This document shows positions 1-5,192 of a stretch of DNA of 5,192 nucleotides, one piece after another. The translations under genes and the position numbers were made by a program. Source of the DNA: Sphingobacterium sp. UBA1575. GTDB taxonomy: Bacteria > Bacteroidota > Bacteroidia > Sphingobacteriales > Sphingobacteriaceae. The notes beneath the pieces are model-generated. The model was given only the letters and a program-made list of their open reading frames with translations. It made no database searches and was not told the origin of the DNA. Each line of letters starts with the position of its first letter. The stretch's first letter is position 1. The DNA lies in NCBI GenBank assembly GCA_002322865.1, contig DCOH01000021.1:1-5192 (forward strand), read 5' to 3'.

Positions 1-64
1 TTTAGACACCTTCTTTTTTTTATTTATTAAGAAAATATTTCATTTATTTGGGAATTTTTATCTA

Positions 65-94
65 TTTTGAGGCTCTACCTAACAATGAACTTTG
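65..94 (+). promoter_or_regulatory. Candidate Bacteroidota-type promoter of the AraC-family gene
   Basis: A TTTTG at 65-69 resembles the -33 element (TTTG) of Bacteroidota promoters. GAACTTTG at 87-94 matches the -7 consensus TAnnTTTG except at its first base. The spacer is 17 bases, within or near the usual range. Transcription would start around 98-102, leaving a leader of about 20 bases before the ATG at 120. The 14 bases ending in this element align with the ffh promoter at 11 of 14 positions. The consensus is established knowledge; its use here is inferred. Confidence 0.45.
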
Positions 95-111
95 ATATGG
101 AAAGATATCAA
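92..111. repeat. Perfect 7-bp inverted repeat (TTGATAT-N6-ATATCAA) in the regulator leader
   Basis: TTGATAT at 92-98 is exactly mirrored by ATATCAA at 105-111, with a 6-base spacer (GGAAAG). The repeat overlaps the last bases of the proposed -7 element and covers the expected transcription start, ending 8 bases before the ATG at 120. A repressor bound here would block initiation, so it could be an operator for autoregulation. As RNA, only the part downstream of the start site would be transcribed, so a full hairpin is less likely. The repeat is seen directly; the function is inferred. Confidence 0.4.
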
Positions 112-119
112 GTAAAGCT

Positions 120-962
120 ATGGAATTTGATTTTAAAGAAGTAACCGGGGAATCACTGGGCGAATTATTTCCGTTATCATCCTGGAACTGTGCGATTTTA
201 AAGGTCGTGATGATTTTTGAGCATGGAGGCAAAATTGATCTTCAAGGAGAGGAGATCGAGTTTAAACCATATAGCTTGGTTTTTATACCCAAAGATGTAC
301 GGTTGAGAGCAGTAGCCGGAGAACCTAGACCGTTTTACCTATTGTATTTTTCTGAATCATTTTTCGACCGAATGGTGATGGATTTCCAACCTCTACAACA
401 ATCACATATTTTCAGCGGTGAAAACCTTTTTTACCGAACGGTCATCGTTCCTGAAAAATATAGTGGCTATAATGAATTCATGGCTTTCCATATGGAACTG
501 GCGAAACAAAACAGCAATGAACTTATTTATAAGGAATTTGGATTGACCCTGATCAAGCAGGTCTTGCTGACCGGAAATATTTATTTGAATGATTTTGTGG
601 TGGTGGAAAGGAAAGGTAAGATGGAAGAGATCGAATTGTCGAATAAGTTTCAATGCCTGATCAGTAAGCATGTGCATCAGGAGAAAAAAATACCTTTCTA
701 TACAGAACAATTGGGTGTAAGCCCAAGGAAGCTGACTTCAGTGACAAAAAAAGTGTACGGTAAGACGCCGAAAGAACTCATCAGCATCGGTATGCTGAAA
801 ATAAGTAAGCAACTTTTGGTCAACAGCAACAAAAGTATAAAGGAAATCGCCAGGGAGCTTCAGTATGAAGATGAGAACAATTTCAGTGCTTGTTTTTCAA
901 AACTCTGCGGCGAGAGCCCAAAAACATACCGAAAAAGGTGGTCAAAAGATGCCCAGAAATAA
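120..962 (+). CDS. AraC family transcriptional regulator
   Basis: A 280-residue, probably cytoplasmic, DNA-binding regulator. The C-terminal part (about residues 175-275) is an AraC/XylS domain with two helix-turn-helix units. The first spans about 193-213 (FYTEQLGVSPRKLTSVTKK) and the second about 239-262 (SIKEIARELQYEDENNFSAC); the closing ESPKTYRKRW (265-274) is typical of the family. The N-terminal ~100 residues look like a small-molecule-sensing cupin-like domain (hydrophobic beta strands, with FKPYSLVFIPKD at 48-59). No signal peptide or membrane segment is visible. The ATG at 120 is the only reasonable start because an in-frame TGA lies at 93-95 with no ATG between. Length is normal for the family. 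The ligand and target genes cannot be told; ffh downstream is a housekeeping gene with its own promoter, so the true target may lie upstream of the window. A palindrome just before the gene hints at autoregulation. Confidence 0.9.
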   Translation: MEFDFKEVTGESLGELFPLSSWNCAILKVVMIFEHGGKIDLQGEEIEFKPYSLVFIPKDVRLRAVAGEPRPFYLLYFSESFFDRMVMDFQPLQQSHIFSGENLFYRTVIVPEKYSGYNEFMAFHMELAKQNSNELIYKEFGLTLIKQVLLTGNIYLNDFVVVERKGKMEEIELSNKFQCLISKHVHQEKKIPFYTEQLGVSPRKLTSVTKKVYGKTPKELISIGMLKISKQLLVNSNKSIKEIARELQYEDENNFSACFSKLCGESPKTYRKRWSKDAQK

Positions 963-967
963 GTAGA

Positions 968-1000
968 TTTTCGCTAATTAACAAGTAATTATTAACTTTG
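968..1000 (+). promoter_or_regulatory. Candidate ffh promoter with a perfect TAnnTTTG -7 element
   Basis: TAACTTTG at 993-1000 matches the Bacteroidota -7 consensus TAnnTTTG exactly. A weak -33 candidate, TTTTC at 968-972, lies 20 bases upstream. Transcription would start near 1004-1007 and give an ffh leader of about 26-29 bases. The AT-rich block 987-1001 matches the block before nuoA at 13 of 15 positions, which supports both as real promoters. There is no hairpin plus T-run between the upstream stop and this element, so read-through from the regulator gene cannot be excluded. Confidence 0.6.
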
Positions 1001-1032
1001 TGGTTTAGCAAGAATTTTCAAGAGATTATAAG

Positions 1033-2376
1033 ATGTTTTCAAATCTACAGGATAAATTAGACAGAGCCTTTAAAGTATTAAAAGGGCAGGGGAATATTAC
1101 GGAAATCAACGTCGCAGAGACGATGAAGGAAATTCGCAAAGCATTGTTGGATGCCGATGTGAACTACAAAACAGCCAAGACCTTTACCGATGATGTAAAA
1201 CAAAAAGCCTTAGGGCAGAATGTACTGACCAGTATTTCGCCAGGTCAATTGTTGACCAAGATCATGAACGACGAATTAACGGAGTTGATGGGTGGAACGG
1301 TTACTGAATTGGAACTTGGCAAAAACCCAACTGTAATTTTGATCGCGGGTTTGAATGGTGCCGGTAAAACGACCTTCTCGGGTAAGTTGGCCAATTTCTT
1401 GAAAGCATCCAAAGGTAAAAAACCATTATTGGTAGCAGGCGACGTTTACCGTCCGGCTGCGATTGACCAATTGGAAGTTTTGGGTTCGCAGGTAGGTGTT
1501 CCGGTTTATACCGATAGAACGTCTACTGATCCTATTGCTATTGCCGTTGCGGGTGTGGAAGAAGCCAAAAGGAACGGAAACAATGTGGTCATCATCGATA
1601 CAGCTGGTCGTTTGGCCATCGATGAGCCCTTGATGCAGGAGATTACAGCAGTTAAGGAGGCCACCAAGCCTCAGGAGATCTTGTTCGTGGTGGATTCCAT
1701 GACTGGACAGGATGCCGTGAATACCGCGAAGACCTTCAACGATCGTCTGGATTTTACAGGGGTCGTATTGACCAAATTAGATGGTGATACCCGTGGTGGT
1801 GCTGCTCTTTCCATTAAATCGGTGGTCAACAAACCGATCAAGTTCATTGGTACCGGCGAGAAGATGGAGGCATTGGATGTCTTCCACCCAGATCGTATGG
1901 CGTCCCGTATCTTGGGTATGGGTGACGTGGTATCCTTGGTGGAGCGTGCGCAGCAGCAATTTGACGAAAAACAAGCGGCGGAGCTACAGAAGAAAATCCG
2001 CAAAAATAAATTCGATTTCAACGATTTCAAATCCCAGATCCAACAGATCAAGAAAATGGGTAATATGAAGGATTTGATGGGTATGATTCCAGGTGTTGGA
2101 AAGGCCATCAAAGATGTGGAGATCGATGATAACGCGTTCAAACCTATTGAAGCGATCATTGATTCCATGACCCCATTTGAGCGTGAGAACCCGGATGCGA
2201 TCGATCAACGTCGTAGAAATCGTATTGCAAAAGGTTCAGGTACCAATCTGGATGAAGTGAACAAGTTGATGAAGCAATTTTCGGATATGCGTAAAGTCAT
2301 GAAGCAGATGTCCAATCCAGGAATGGCTGCAAAAATGATGCGTAATATGCCAAAAATGCCTGGTAAACCTTTTTAA
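1033..2376 (+). CDS. ffh: Signal recognition particle protein Ffh (SRP54 GTPase)
   Basis: Ffh binds signal peptides emerging from the ribosome and, with SRP RNA and the receptor FtsY, delivers nascent membrane proteins to the translocon. The 447 residues show the standard layout: helical N domain (about 1-88), GTPase G domain (about 89-297) and methionine-rich M domain (about 300-447). GTPase motifs are visible in order: P-loop GLNGAGKTT (106-114), DVYRPAA (137-143), DTAGRL (189-194), TKLDGDTRGG (247-256) and the closing FIGTGE (271-276). The RNA-binding segment of the M domain is RRRNRIAKGSGT (393-404) followed by VNKLMKQF. The C-terminus is Met-rich, ending in MPKMPGKPF. The P-loop has Asn and Ala where Ffh usually reads GLQGSGKTT; Asn at this place is usual in FtsY. 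The M domain makes this Ffh rather than FtsY. An in-frame TAG at 1006-1008 and the family-typical opening MFSNLQDKL fix the start. The stop is followed at once by a second in-frame stop (TAG, 2377-2379). Confidence 0.98.
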   Translation: MFSNLQDKLDRAFKVLKGQGNITEINVAETMKEIRKALLDADVNYKTAKTFTDDVKQKALGQNVLTSISPGQLLTKIMNDELTELMGGTVTELELGKNPTVILIAGLNGAGKTTFSGKLANFLKASKGKKPLLVAGDVYRPAAIDQLEVLGSQVGVPVYTDRTSTDPIAIAVAGVEEAKRNGNNVVIIDTAGRLAIDEPLMQEITAVKEATKPQEILFVVDSMTGQDAVNTAKTFNDRLDFTGVVLTKLDGDTRGGAALSIKSVVNKPIKFIGTGEKMEALDVFHPDRMASRILGMGDVVSLVERAQQQFDEKQAAELQKKIRKNKFDFNDFKSQIQQIKKMGNMKDLMGMIPGVGKAIKDVEIDDNAFKPIEAIIDSMTPFERENPDAIDQRRRNRIAKGSGTNLDEVNKLMKQFSDMRKVMKQMSNPGMAAKMMRNMPKMPGKPF

Positions 2377-2395
2377 TAGCAGAAAGGAAGCATTG

Positions 2396-2410
2396 AATTA
2401 ATTGTTAATT
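2396..2410. repeat. Short AT-only inverted repeat AATTAA-TTG-TTAATT before nuoA
   Basis: AATTAA at 2396-2401 is mirrored exactly by TTAATT at 2405-2410 across a 3-base spacer. It overlaps the proposed nuoA -7 element. A hairpin of six A/T pairs would be weak, no T-run of terminator type follows, and such AT palindromes arise easily by chance in AT-rich spacers. It may simply reflect promoter composition. Confidence 0.25.
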
Positions 2411-2413
2411 TTG
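2406..2413 (+). promoter_or_regulatory. Candidate nuoA promoter -7 element adjacent to the start codon
   Basis: TAATTTTG at 2406-2413 fits TAnnTTTG exactly, and its surrounding block (2400-2414) matches the ffh promoter block at 13 of 15 positions. Only four bases separate it from the ATG at 2418, so transcription should start at or within a few bases of that ATG. No -33 element is found at the usual distance; the nearest TTG (2393-2395) is too close, at 10 bases. If active, it would drive nuoA-nuoB-purK-purE. Confidence 0.45.
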
Positions 2414-2417
2414 TAAT

Positions 2418-3005
2418 ATGGACGAACCCAGTCAGCTATCAGCATACGGTAAGATACTTTTAATGGCTATCATTGGTATCTTATTGGTTGTTGGGACCAT
2501 GTTATTAGCAAAATTCCTTTCTCCAAAAAATCCGAATCCCATCAAATTGAGCACCTATGAGTGCGGTGAAGAATCCAAGGGGACTTCCTGGGTGCAGTTC
2601 AATCCCAGGTTTTATGTCATTGCCTTGGTTTTTTTATTGTTTGATGTGGAGTTGTTGTTTATATTTCCTTGGGCAACCGTATTCGGGAATGCAGACTTTA
2701 TTGCTGCCGATTCCCGTTGGGGATGGTTCACCTTGATTGAAATGGGGATCTTCCTGGCGATTTTGGTTGTAGGCCTGATCTATGTGTGGAAAAGTGGGGA
2801 TATCAGTTGGATAAAACCCACCCATCAGAAACCTACGGTTTCGGTCGGTATTCCTGCTTCTGCCTATGATCGATTGAATGCAACAGCCTATCCTATCCGA
2901 GATTTTAAAGAGAAGGAAATAGAGGAGGTGCTTGCCGAAAAGGCAGCTGCTCCGGTAAAATTGGGATTTAAGCCGAAATTTAAGAAACCAAATTCAGAAT
3001 CATGA
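2418..3005 (+). CDS. nuoA: NADH-quinone oxidoreductase subunit A (complex I), with long C-terminal tail
   Basis: NuoA is a small membrane subunit of respiratory complex I, sitting where the peripheral arm meets the membrane near the quinone cavity. Three membrane helices are clear: about residues 12-34, 64-89 and 102-124. The conserved loop after helix 1 is STYECGEE (45-52) with Cys49, the counterpart of the mobile ND3 loop. Helix 2 carries the signature FLLFDVELLFIFPWA with acidic Asp76 and Glu78. The protein has 195 residues, against about 115-150 in most relatives; the extra part is a polar tail (about 135-195) rich in Lys, Glu, Ala and Pro, ending in FKPKFKKPNSES. By family topology it should face the cytoplasm. 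An in-frame TAA at 2406-2408 limits the start to the ATG at 2418; a later ATG at 2463 (Met16) is possible but would shorten helix 1. It is probably co-transcribed with nuoB, whose ATG overlaps the nuoA stop (ATGA). Confidence 0.95.
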   Translation: MDEPSQLSAYGKILLMAIIGILLVVGTMLLAKFLSPKNPNPIKLSTYECGEESKGTSWVQFNPRFYVIALVFLLFDVELLFIFPWATVFGNADFIAADSRWGWFTLIEMGIFLAILVVGLIYVWKSGDISWIKPTHQKPTVSVGIPASAYDRLNATAYPIRDFKEKEIEEVLAEKAAAPVKLGFKPKFKKPNSES

Positions 3006-3514
3006 GCCTAGATCAACGTTTGCAGCAAAATAATGGGGTGATCATCGCCAAGATGGACGACCTACTGAATTGGGCAAGGTTGTCATCGATGTGGCCAATT
3101 AGTTTTGGTATTGCCTGCTGTGCGATCGAGATGATGGGCGCTATGGCGGCCACTTACGATCTGGACCGATTAGGGGTATTCCCGAGGCCTTCACCTAGGC
3201 AGTCGGATGTCATGATCATAGCTGGAACGGTGACTTTTAAAATGGCCGACCGGATCAAGAAATTATACGAACAGATGCCCGATCCGAAATATGTGATTTC
3301 GATGGGTTCCTGTTCCAACTGTGGGGGGCCTTATTGGCAACACGGTTATCATGTGGTAAAAGGAGTGGATAAGATCATTCCGGTGGATGTGTATGTGCAG
3401 GGATGTCCTCCTAGGCCAGAAGCATTGATCGGGGCTTTCCTGGAATTACAGAAAATAATAGAAAAACAGTCTTTATTGCAGGGGGATATATTTCCTAGCG
3501 CGATAGAGCAATAG
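3002..3514 (+). CDS. nuoB: NADH-quinone oxidoreductase subunit B (complex I, cluster N2 subunit)
   Basis: NuoB holds the [4Fe-4S] cluster N2, which passes electrons to quinone at the base of the peripheral arm of complex I. The 170 residues are of normal length and start with the usual short N-terminal helix. The four expected cluster ligands are present: tandem Cys39-Cys40 in GIACCAIEMM, Cys104 in GSCSNCGG, and Cys135 in GCPPRPEAL. Other conserved segments are LLNWARLSSMWP (21-32) and PRPSPRQSDV (61-70) followed by IIAGTVT. Cys107 is an additional cysteine where many homologues (E. coli GACANSGG) have Ser; I recall GSCSNCGG as a common variant in related lineages. The gene starts inside the nuoA stop codon, typical of translational coupling. 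The next gene is purK, not nuoC, so the other complex I subunits must be encoded elsewhere, perhaps beyond purE, if complex I is complete. Confidence 0.97.
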   Translation: MSLDQRLQQNNGVIIAKMDDLLNWARLSSMWPISFGIACCAIEMMGAMAATYDLDRLGVFPRPSPRQSDVMIIAGTVTFKMADRIKKLYEQMPDPKYVISMGSCSNCGGPYWQHGYHVVKGVDKIIPVDVYVQGCPPRPEALIGAFLELQKIIEKQSLLQGDIFPSAIEQ

Positions 3515-3522
3515 CATACAAT

Positions 3523-4665
3523 ATGGCAAAAGATTTTTATGGTGACCTTCGATTAGGGATCCTAGGCGGTGGTCAATTGGGCAGGATGCTGATCCAAGAA
3601 GCTATCAATTTTAATGTGAATATCCATGTGTTGGATCCTGATCCGAATGCTCCCTGCAAGAAACTATGTAATCAGTTTGAAGTAGGGTCCCTATCGGATT
3701 ATGATACCGTTTATAATTTCGGTAAGGATCTGGATATGATCACAATAGAGATTGAGAAGGTAAATGTGGATGCATTGGAGGCATTGGAAGAAGAGGGGGT
3801 GATCGTGTACCCGCAATCCCGGGTGATTCGGTTGATCCAGGATAAGGGGTTGCAAAAGCAGTTCTTTAAACAGAATGATATTCCGACTTCAGCCTTTCAG
3901 TTTGTTTCCAATCGGGAAGGGCTAAGCAATTGCCATATCCAACTGCCTTTTATCCAAAAAATGAGGAAAGATGGATACGATGGTAAAGGGGTTAAAAAAA
4001 TATCAACGGCGGCTGATTTCGAGTATGGCTTTGATGAACCGAGCATCGTAGAGGAATTGGTGAATTTTGAAAAAGAGATTGCGGTTATAGTAGCCCGGAA
4101 CGATCGTGGGGAGATGAGTACTTTTCCAATGGTGGAAATGGAATTCAATCCGCAGGCGAATCTGGTGGAGTTTTTGATTGCTCCATCTAACTATTCCTTT
4201 GATATCCAGTCAAAAGCAGAAAGTATAGCCAAGAAGATTGCAAATGATCTTCAGATCGTGGGTTTATTGGCTGTTGAGATGTTCTTAACAGCGGATGGAG
4301 ATATATTGGTGAATGAATTGGCTCCAAGACCGCATAACAGTGGTCATCAGACCATTGAAGGCAATTATACGTCGCAGTTTGGGCAGCATTTACGTGCGAT
4401 TTTCAATCTTCCATTAGGAAATACGGAATCGCGTAGCAATGCGATCATGATCAATCTGTTGGGTGAGGATGGGTATGAGGGACTGGCGAGATACGAAGGT
4501 CTGGAAGAGGCATTGGCCATGGATGGTGTATATGTGCATCTTTATGGTAAAAAATATACCAAGCCGTTCCGTAAAATGGGGCATGTTACGATCGTGAATC
4601 CGGACAGATCCTTAGCGATTGAGAATGCTCGAAAAATACAATCTTTGATTAAAGTTATAGCATAA
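3523..4665 (+). CDS. purK: 5-(carboxyamino)imidazole ribonucleotide synthase (PurK)
   Basis: PurK uses ATP and bicarbonate to convert aminoimidazole ribonucleotide (AIR) to N5-CAIR in purine synthesis; it is a cytoplasmic ATP-grasp enzyme. The 380 residues show the N-terminal nucleotide-binding-like fold with GILGGGQLGRML (12-23), the central ATP-grasp part with RLIQDKGLQKQFF (103-115), DGYDGKGV (150-157) and EELVNFEKEIAVIVARN (177-193), and the conserved NELAPRPHNSGHQTIEG (264-280), which includes metal/ATP-binding residues. The C-terminal domain has VHLYGKK (338-344) and MGHVTIV (352-358). TIEIEKVNVDAL (74-85) and RLIQDK resemble, from memory, the fungal Ade2 form. The usual SQFE before HLRAI reads SQFG here (Gly287), a small oddity. 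The gene begins 8 bases after nuoB without a visible promoter and is followed by purE after 16 bases, so the two purine enzymes are made together, probably on the nuoAB transcript. Confidence 0.96.
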   Translation: MAKDFYGDLRLGILGGGQLGRMLIQEAINFNVNIHVLDPDPNAPCKKLCNQFEVGSLSDYDTVYNFGKDLDMITIEIEKVNVDALEALEEEGVIVYPQSRVIRLIQDKGLQKQFFKQNDIPTSAFQFVSNREGLSNCHIQLPFIQKMRKDGYDGKGVKKISTAADFEYGFDEPSIVEELVNFEKEIAVIVARNDRGEMSTFPMVEMEFNPQANLVEFLIAPSNYSFDIQSKAESIAKKIANDLQIVGLLAVEMFLTADGDILVNELAPRPHNSGHQTIEGNYTSQFGQHLRAIFNLPLGNTESRSNAIMINLLGEDGYEGLARYEGLEEALAMDGVYVHLYGKKYTKPFRKMGHVTIVNPDRSLAIENARKIQSLIKVIA

Positions 4666-4681
4666 AAGAGAATATATTAAG
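4666..4681 (+). promoter_or_regulatory. Purine-rich translation initiation leader of purE
   Basis: The 16-base gap between purK and purE begins AAGAGA and ends TTAAG directly before ATG. The bases before ffh (1020-1032) likewise begin AAGAGA and end TAAG before ATG. There is no strong AGGAGG-type Shine-Dalgarno sequence in either, in line with the A-rich initiation regions common in Bacteroidota. The similarity is visible; a role in ribosome recruitment is inferred. Confidence 0.3.
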
Positions 4682-5182
4682 ATGGAAAATCCAAAAGTAA
4701 GTGTCATCATGGGAAGTAAATCGGATCTTCCGGTTATGCAGGATGCTATTGAAGTTTTAAAATATTTGGGTGTGGAATGTGAAGTGACCATCGTTTCGGC
4801 GCATCGTACGCCAAAGCGTATGTTCGATTTTGCAGAACAGGCCGCTGGGAGAGGGATAAAGGTGATTATTGCTGGAGCTGGGGGTGCTGCGCACCTGCCA
4901 GGGATGGTGGCTTCGATTACGACCCTGCCTGTGATTGGTGTGCCTGTGAAATCGTCTAATTCTATTGATGGTTGGGATTCGGTATTGTCTATTCTGCAGA
5001 TGCCTAATGGGATTCCGGTGGCTACGGTAGCTTTAAATGCAGCAAAGAATGCTGGGATTTTGGCAGCACAGATATTGGCTACGGCAGATGAAAAGTTGGT
5101 GGCTGCGGTGCAGGGGTTTAAGGATGAGTTGAGGGAGAAGGTGGAAGAGACCGCGGAAGAAGTGGAGAGATTAAGGTTTTAG
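4682..5182 (+). CDS. purE: N5-carboxyaminoimidazole ribonucleotide mutase (PurE, class I)
   Basis: PurE rearranges N5-CAIR, the PurK product, to CAIR, the next intermediate of purine synthesis; class I enzymes form cytoplasmic octamers. The 166 residues match the family length. Visible active-site motifs are MGSKSDLPVM (10-19), VSAHRTP (38-44) with the conserved His41, AGAGGAAHLPGM (64-75) with His71, GVPVKS (86-91) and DSVLSILQMPNGIPVATVA (99-117). The last segment together with the adjacent purK marks it as the mutase (class I), not the CO2-dependent AIR carboxylase (class II). The charged C-terminal helix (about 145-166) is rich in Glu and Lys. It starts 16 bases after purK in a different reading frame, so a PurK-PurE fusion by read-through is not possible. 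The gene is complete, with its stop 10 bases before the window end, so the downstream neighbour and any terminator are not visible. Confidence 0.97.
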   Translation: MENPKVSVIMGSKSDLPVMQDAIEVLKYLGVECEVTIVSAHRTPKRMFDFAEQAAGRGIKVIIAGAGGAAHLPGMVASITTLPVIGVPVKSSNSIDGWDSVLSILQMPNGIPVATVALNAAKNAGILAAQILATADEKLVAAVQGFKDELREKVEETAEEVERLRF

Positions 5183-5192
5183 GGTATAACGT

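Noticed and set aside
1..43. Possible gene end, divergent gene start, or terminator T-run (eight T at 14-21) at the window edge.
   Set aside because: The minus-strand ATG at 43-41 meets a stop after seven codons, no matching stem is visible before the T-run, and nothing can be assigned without sequence upstream.
402..710. Minus-strand open frame of 102 codons inside the AraC-family gene.
   Set aside because: It lies wholly within a clear gene, encodes no recognisable domain and has no promoter; it is a shadow of the coding strand.
971..995. TAATTA repeated twice between the regulator gene and ffh, considered as a terminator or operator.
   Set aside because: It is AT-only with no G/C-rich stem and no following T-run; it is better explained as AT-rich promoter sequence.
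1671..2208. Several open frames opposite or out of frame within ffh, the longest 165 codons on the minus strand.
   Set aside because: All overlap the conserved G and M domains of Ffh; their translations are low-complexity, Ser/Ile-rich or Arg/Trp-rich, as expected of antisense or shifted reading.
3194..3566. CCTAGGC occurs three times within 373 bases (3194, 3410, 3561).
   Set aside because: The copies encode unrelated peptide pieces in nuoB and purK, are unevenly spaced and without symmetry between sites; most likely chance plus codon choice.
3771..3793. Tandem GCATTGGA-like repeat inside purK.
   Set aside because: It encodes the helical segment ALEALEE expected of the protein and consists of only two imperfect copies.
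4640..4647. AATCTTTG near the end of purK as an internal purE promoter (one mismatch to TAnnTTTG).
   Set aside because: It lies within conserved reading frame, lacks a clear -33 partner (only a TTG at 4619-4621), and one-mismatch hits are frequent in this composition.

Overview
The window is an ordinary-looking stretch of bacterial chromosome with six complete genes, all on the + strand. It most likely comes from a member of the Bacteroidota, probably the Sphingobacteriaceae (Sphingobacterium/Pedobacter type). The evidence is the TAnnTTTG-type -7 promoter elements, AT-rich translation starts without clear Shine-Dalgarno sequences, an Ffh and an AraC-type regulator with Bacteroidota-style sequences, and a NuoB with a GSCSNCGG motif. 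The genus assignment is inference.

Layout. Positions 1-119 are AT-rich and non-coding. They hold a candidate promoter (65-94) and a perfect 7-bp inverted repeat (92-111) just before an AraC-family regulator gene (120-962). A 70-bp gap with a good -7 element leads into ffh (1033-2376), the protein subunit of the signal recognition particle. A 41-bp gap with a second perfect TAnnTTTG element, only 4 bases from the next start codon, leads into nuoA (2418-3005). nuoA overlaps nuoB by 4 bases (3002-3514). purK (3523-4665) follows after 8 bases and purE (4682-5182) after another 16. No convincing intrinsic terminator is visible between the genes, so nuoA-nuoB-purK-purE look like one transcription unit, perhaps with some read-through from ffh. 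The window ends 10 bases after purE.

How the genes relate. NuoA and NuoB are parts of respiratory complex I: NuoA is a membrane subunit beside the quinone site, and NuoB carries the last iron-sulfur cluster, N2. PurK and PurE catalyse two consecutive steps of purine synthesis (AIR to N5-CAIR to CAIR). Ffh serves co-translational membrane targeting. The regulator is of unknown target. The genes form no single pathway.

I found no undescribed system. The points most worth checking are: (1) nuoAB is followed by purKE instead of nuoC; (2) Ffh has an FtsY-like Asn and an Ala in its P-loop; (3) NuoA has a basic C-terminal tail of about 60 residues; (4) the nuoA promoter lies so close to the start codon that a leaderless mRNA is likely; (5) a palindrome sits in the regulator's own leader; (6) purK-purE has the order and some sequence features of the fungal ADE2 fusion.
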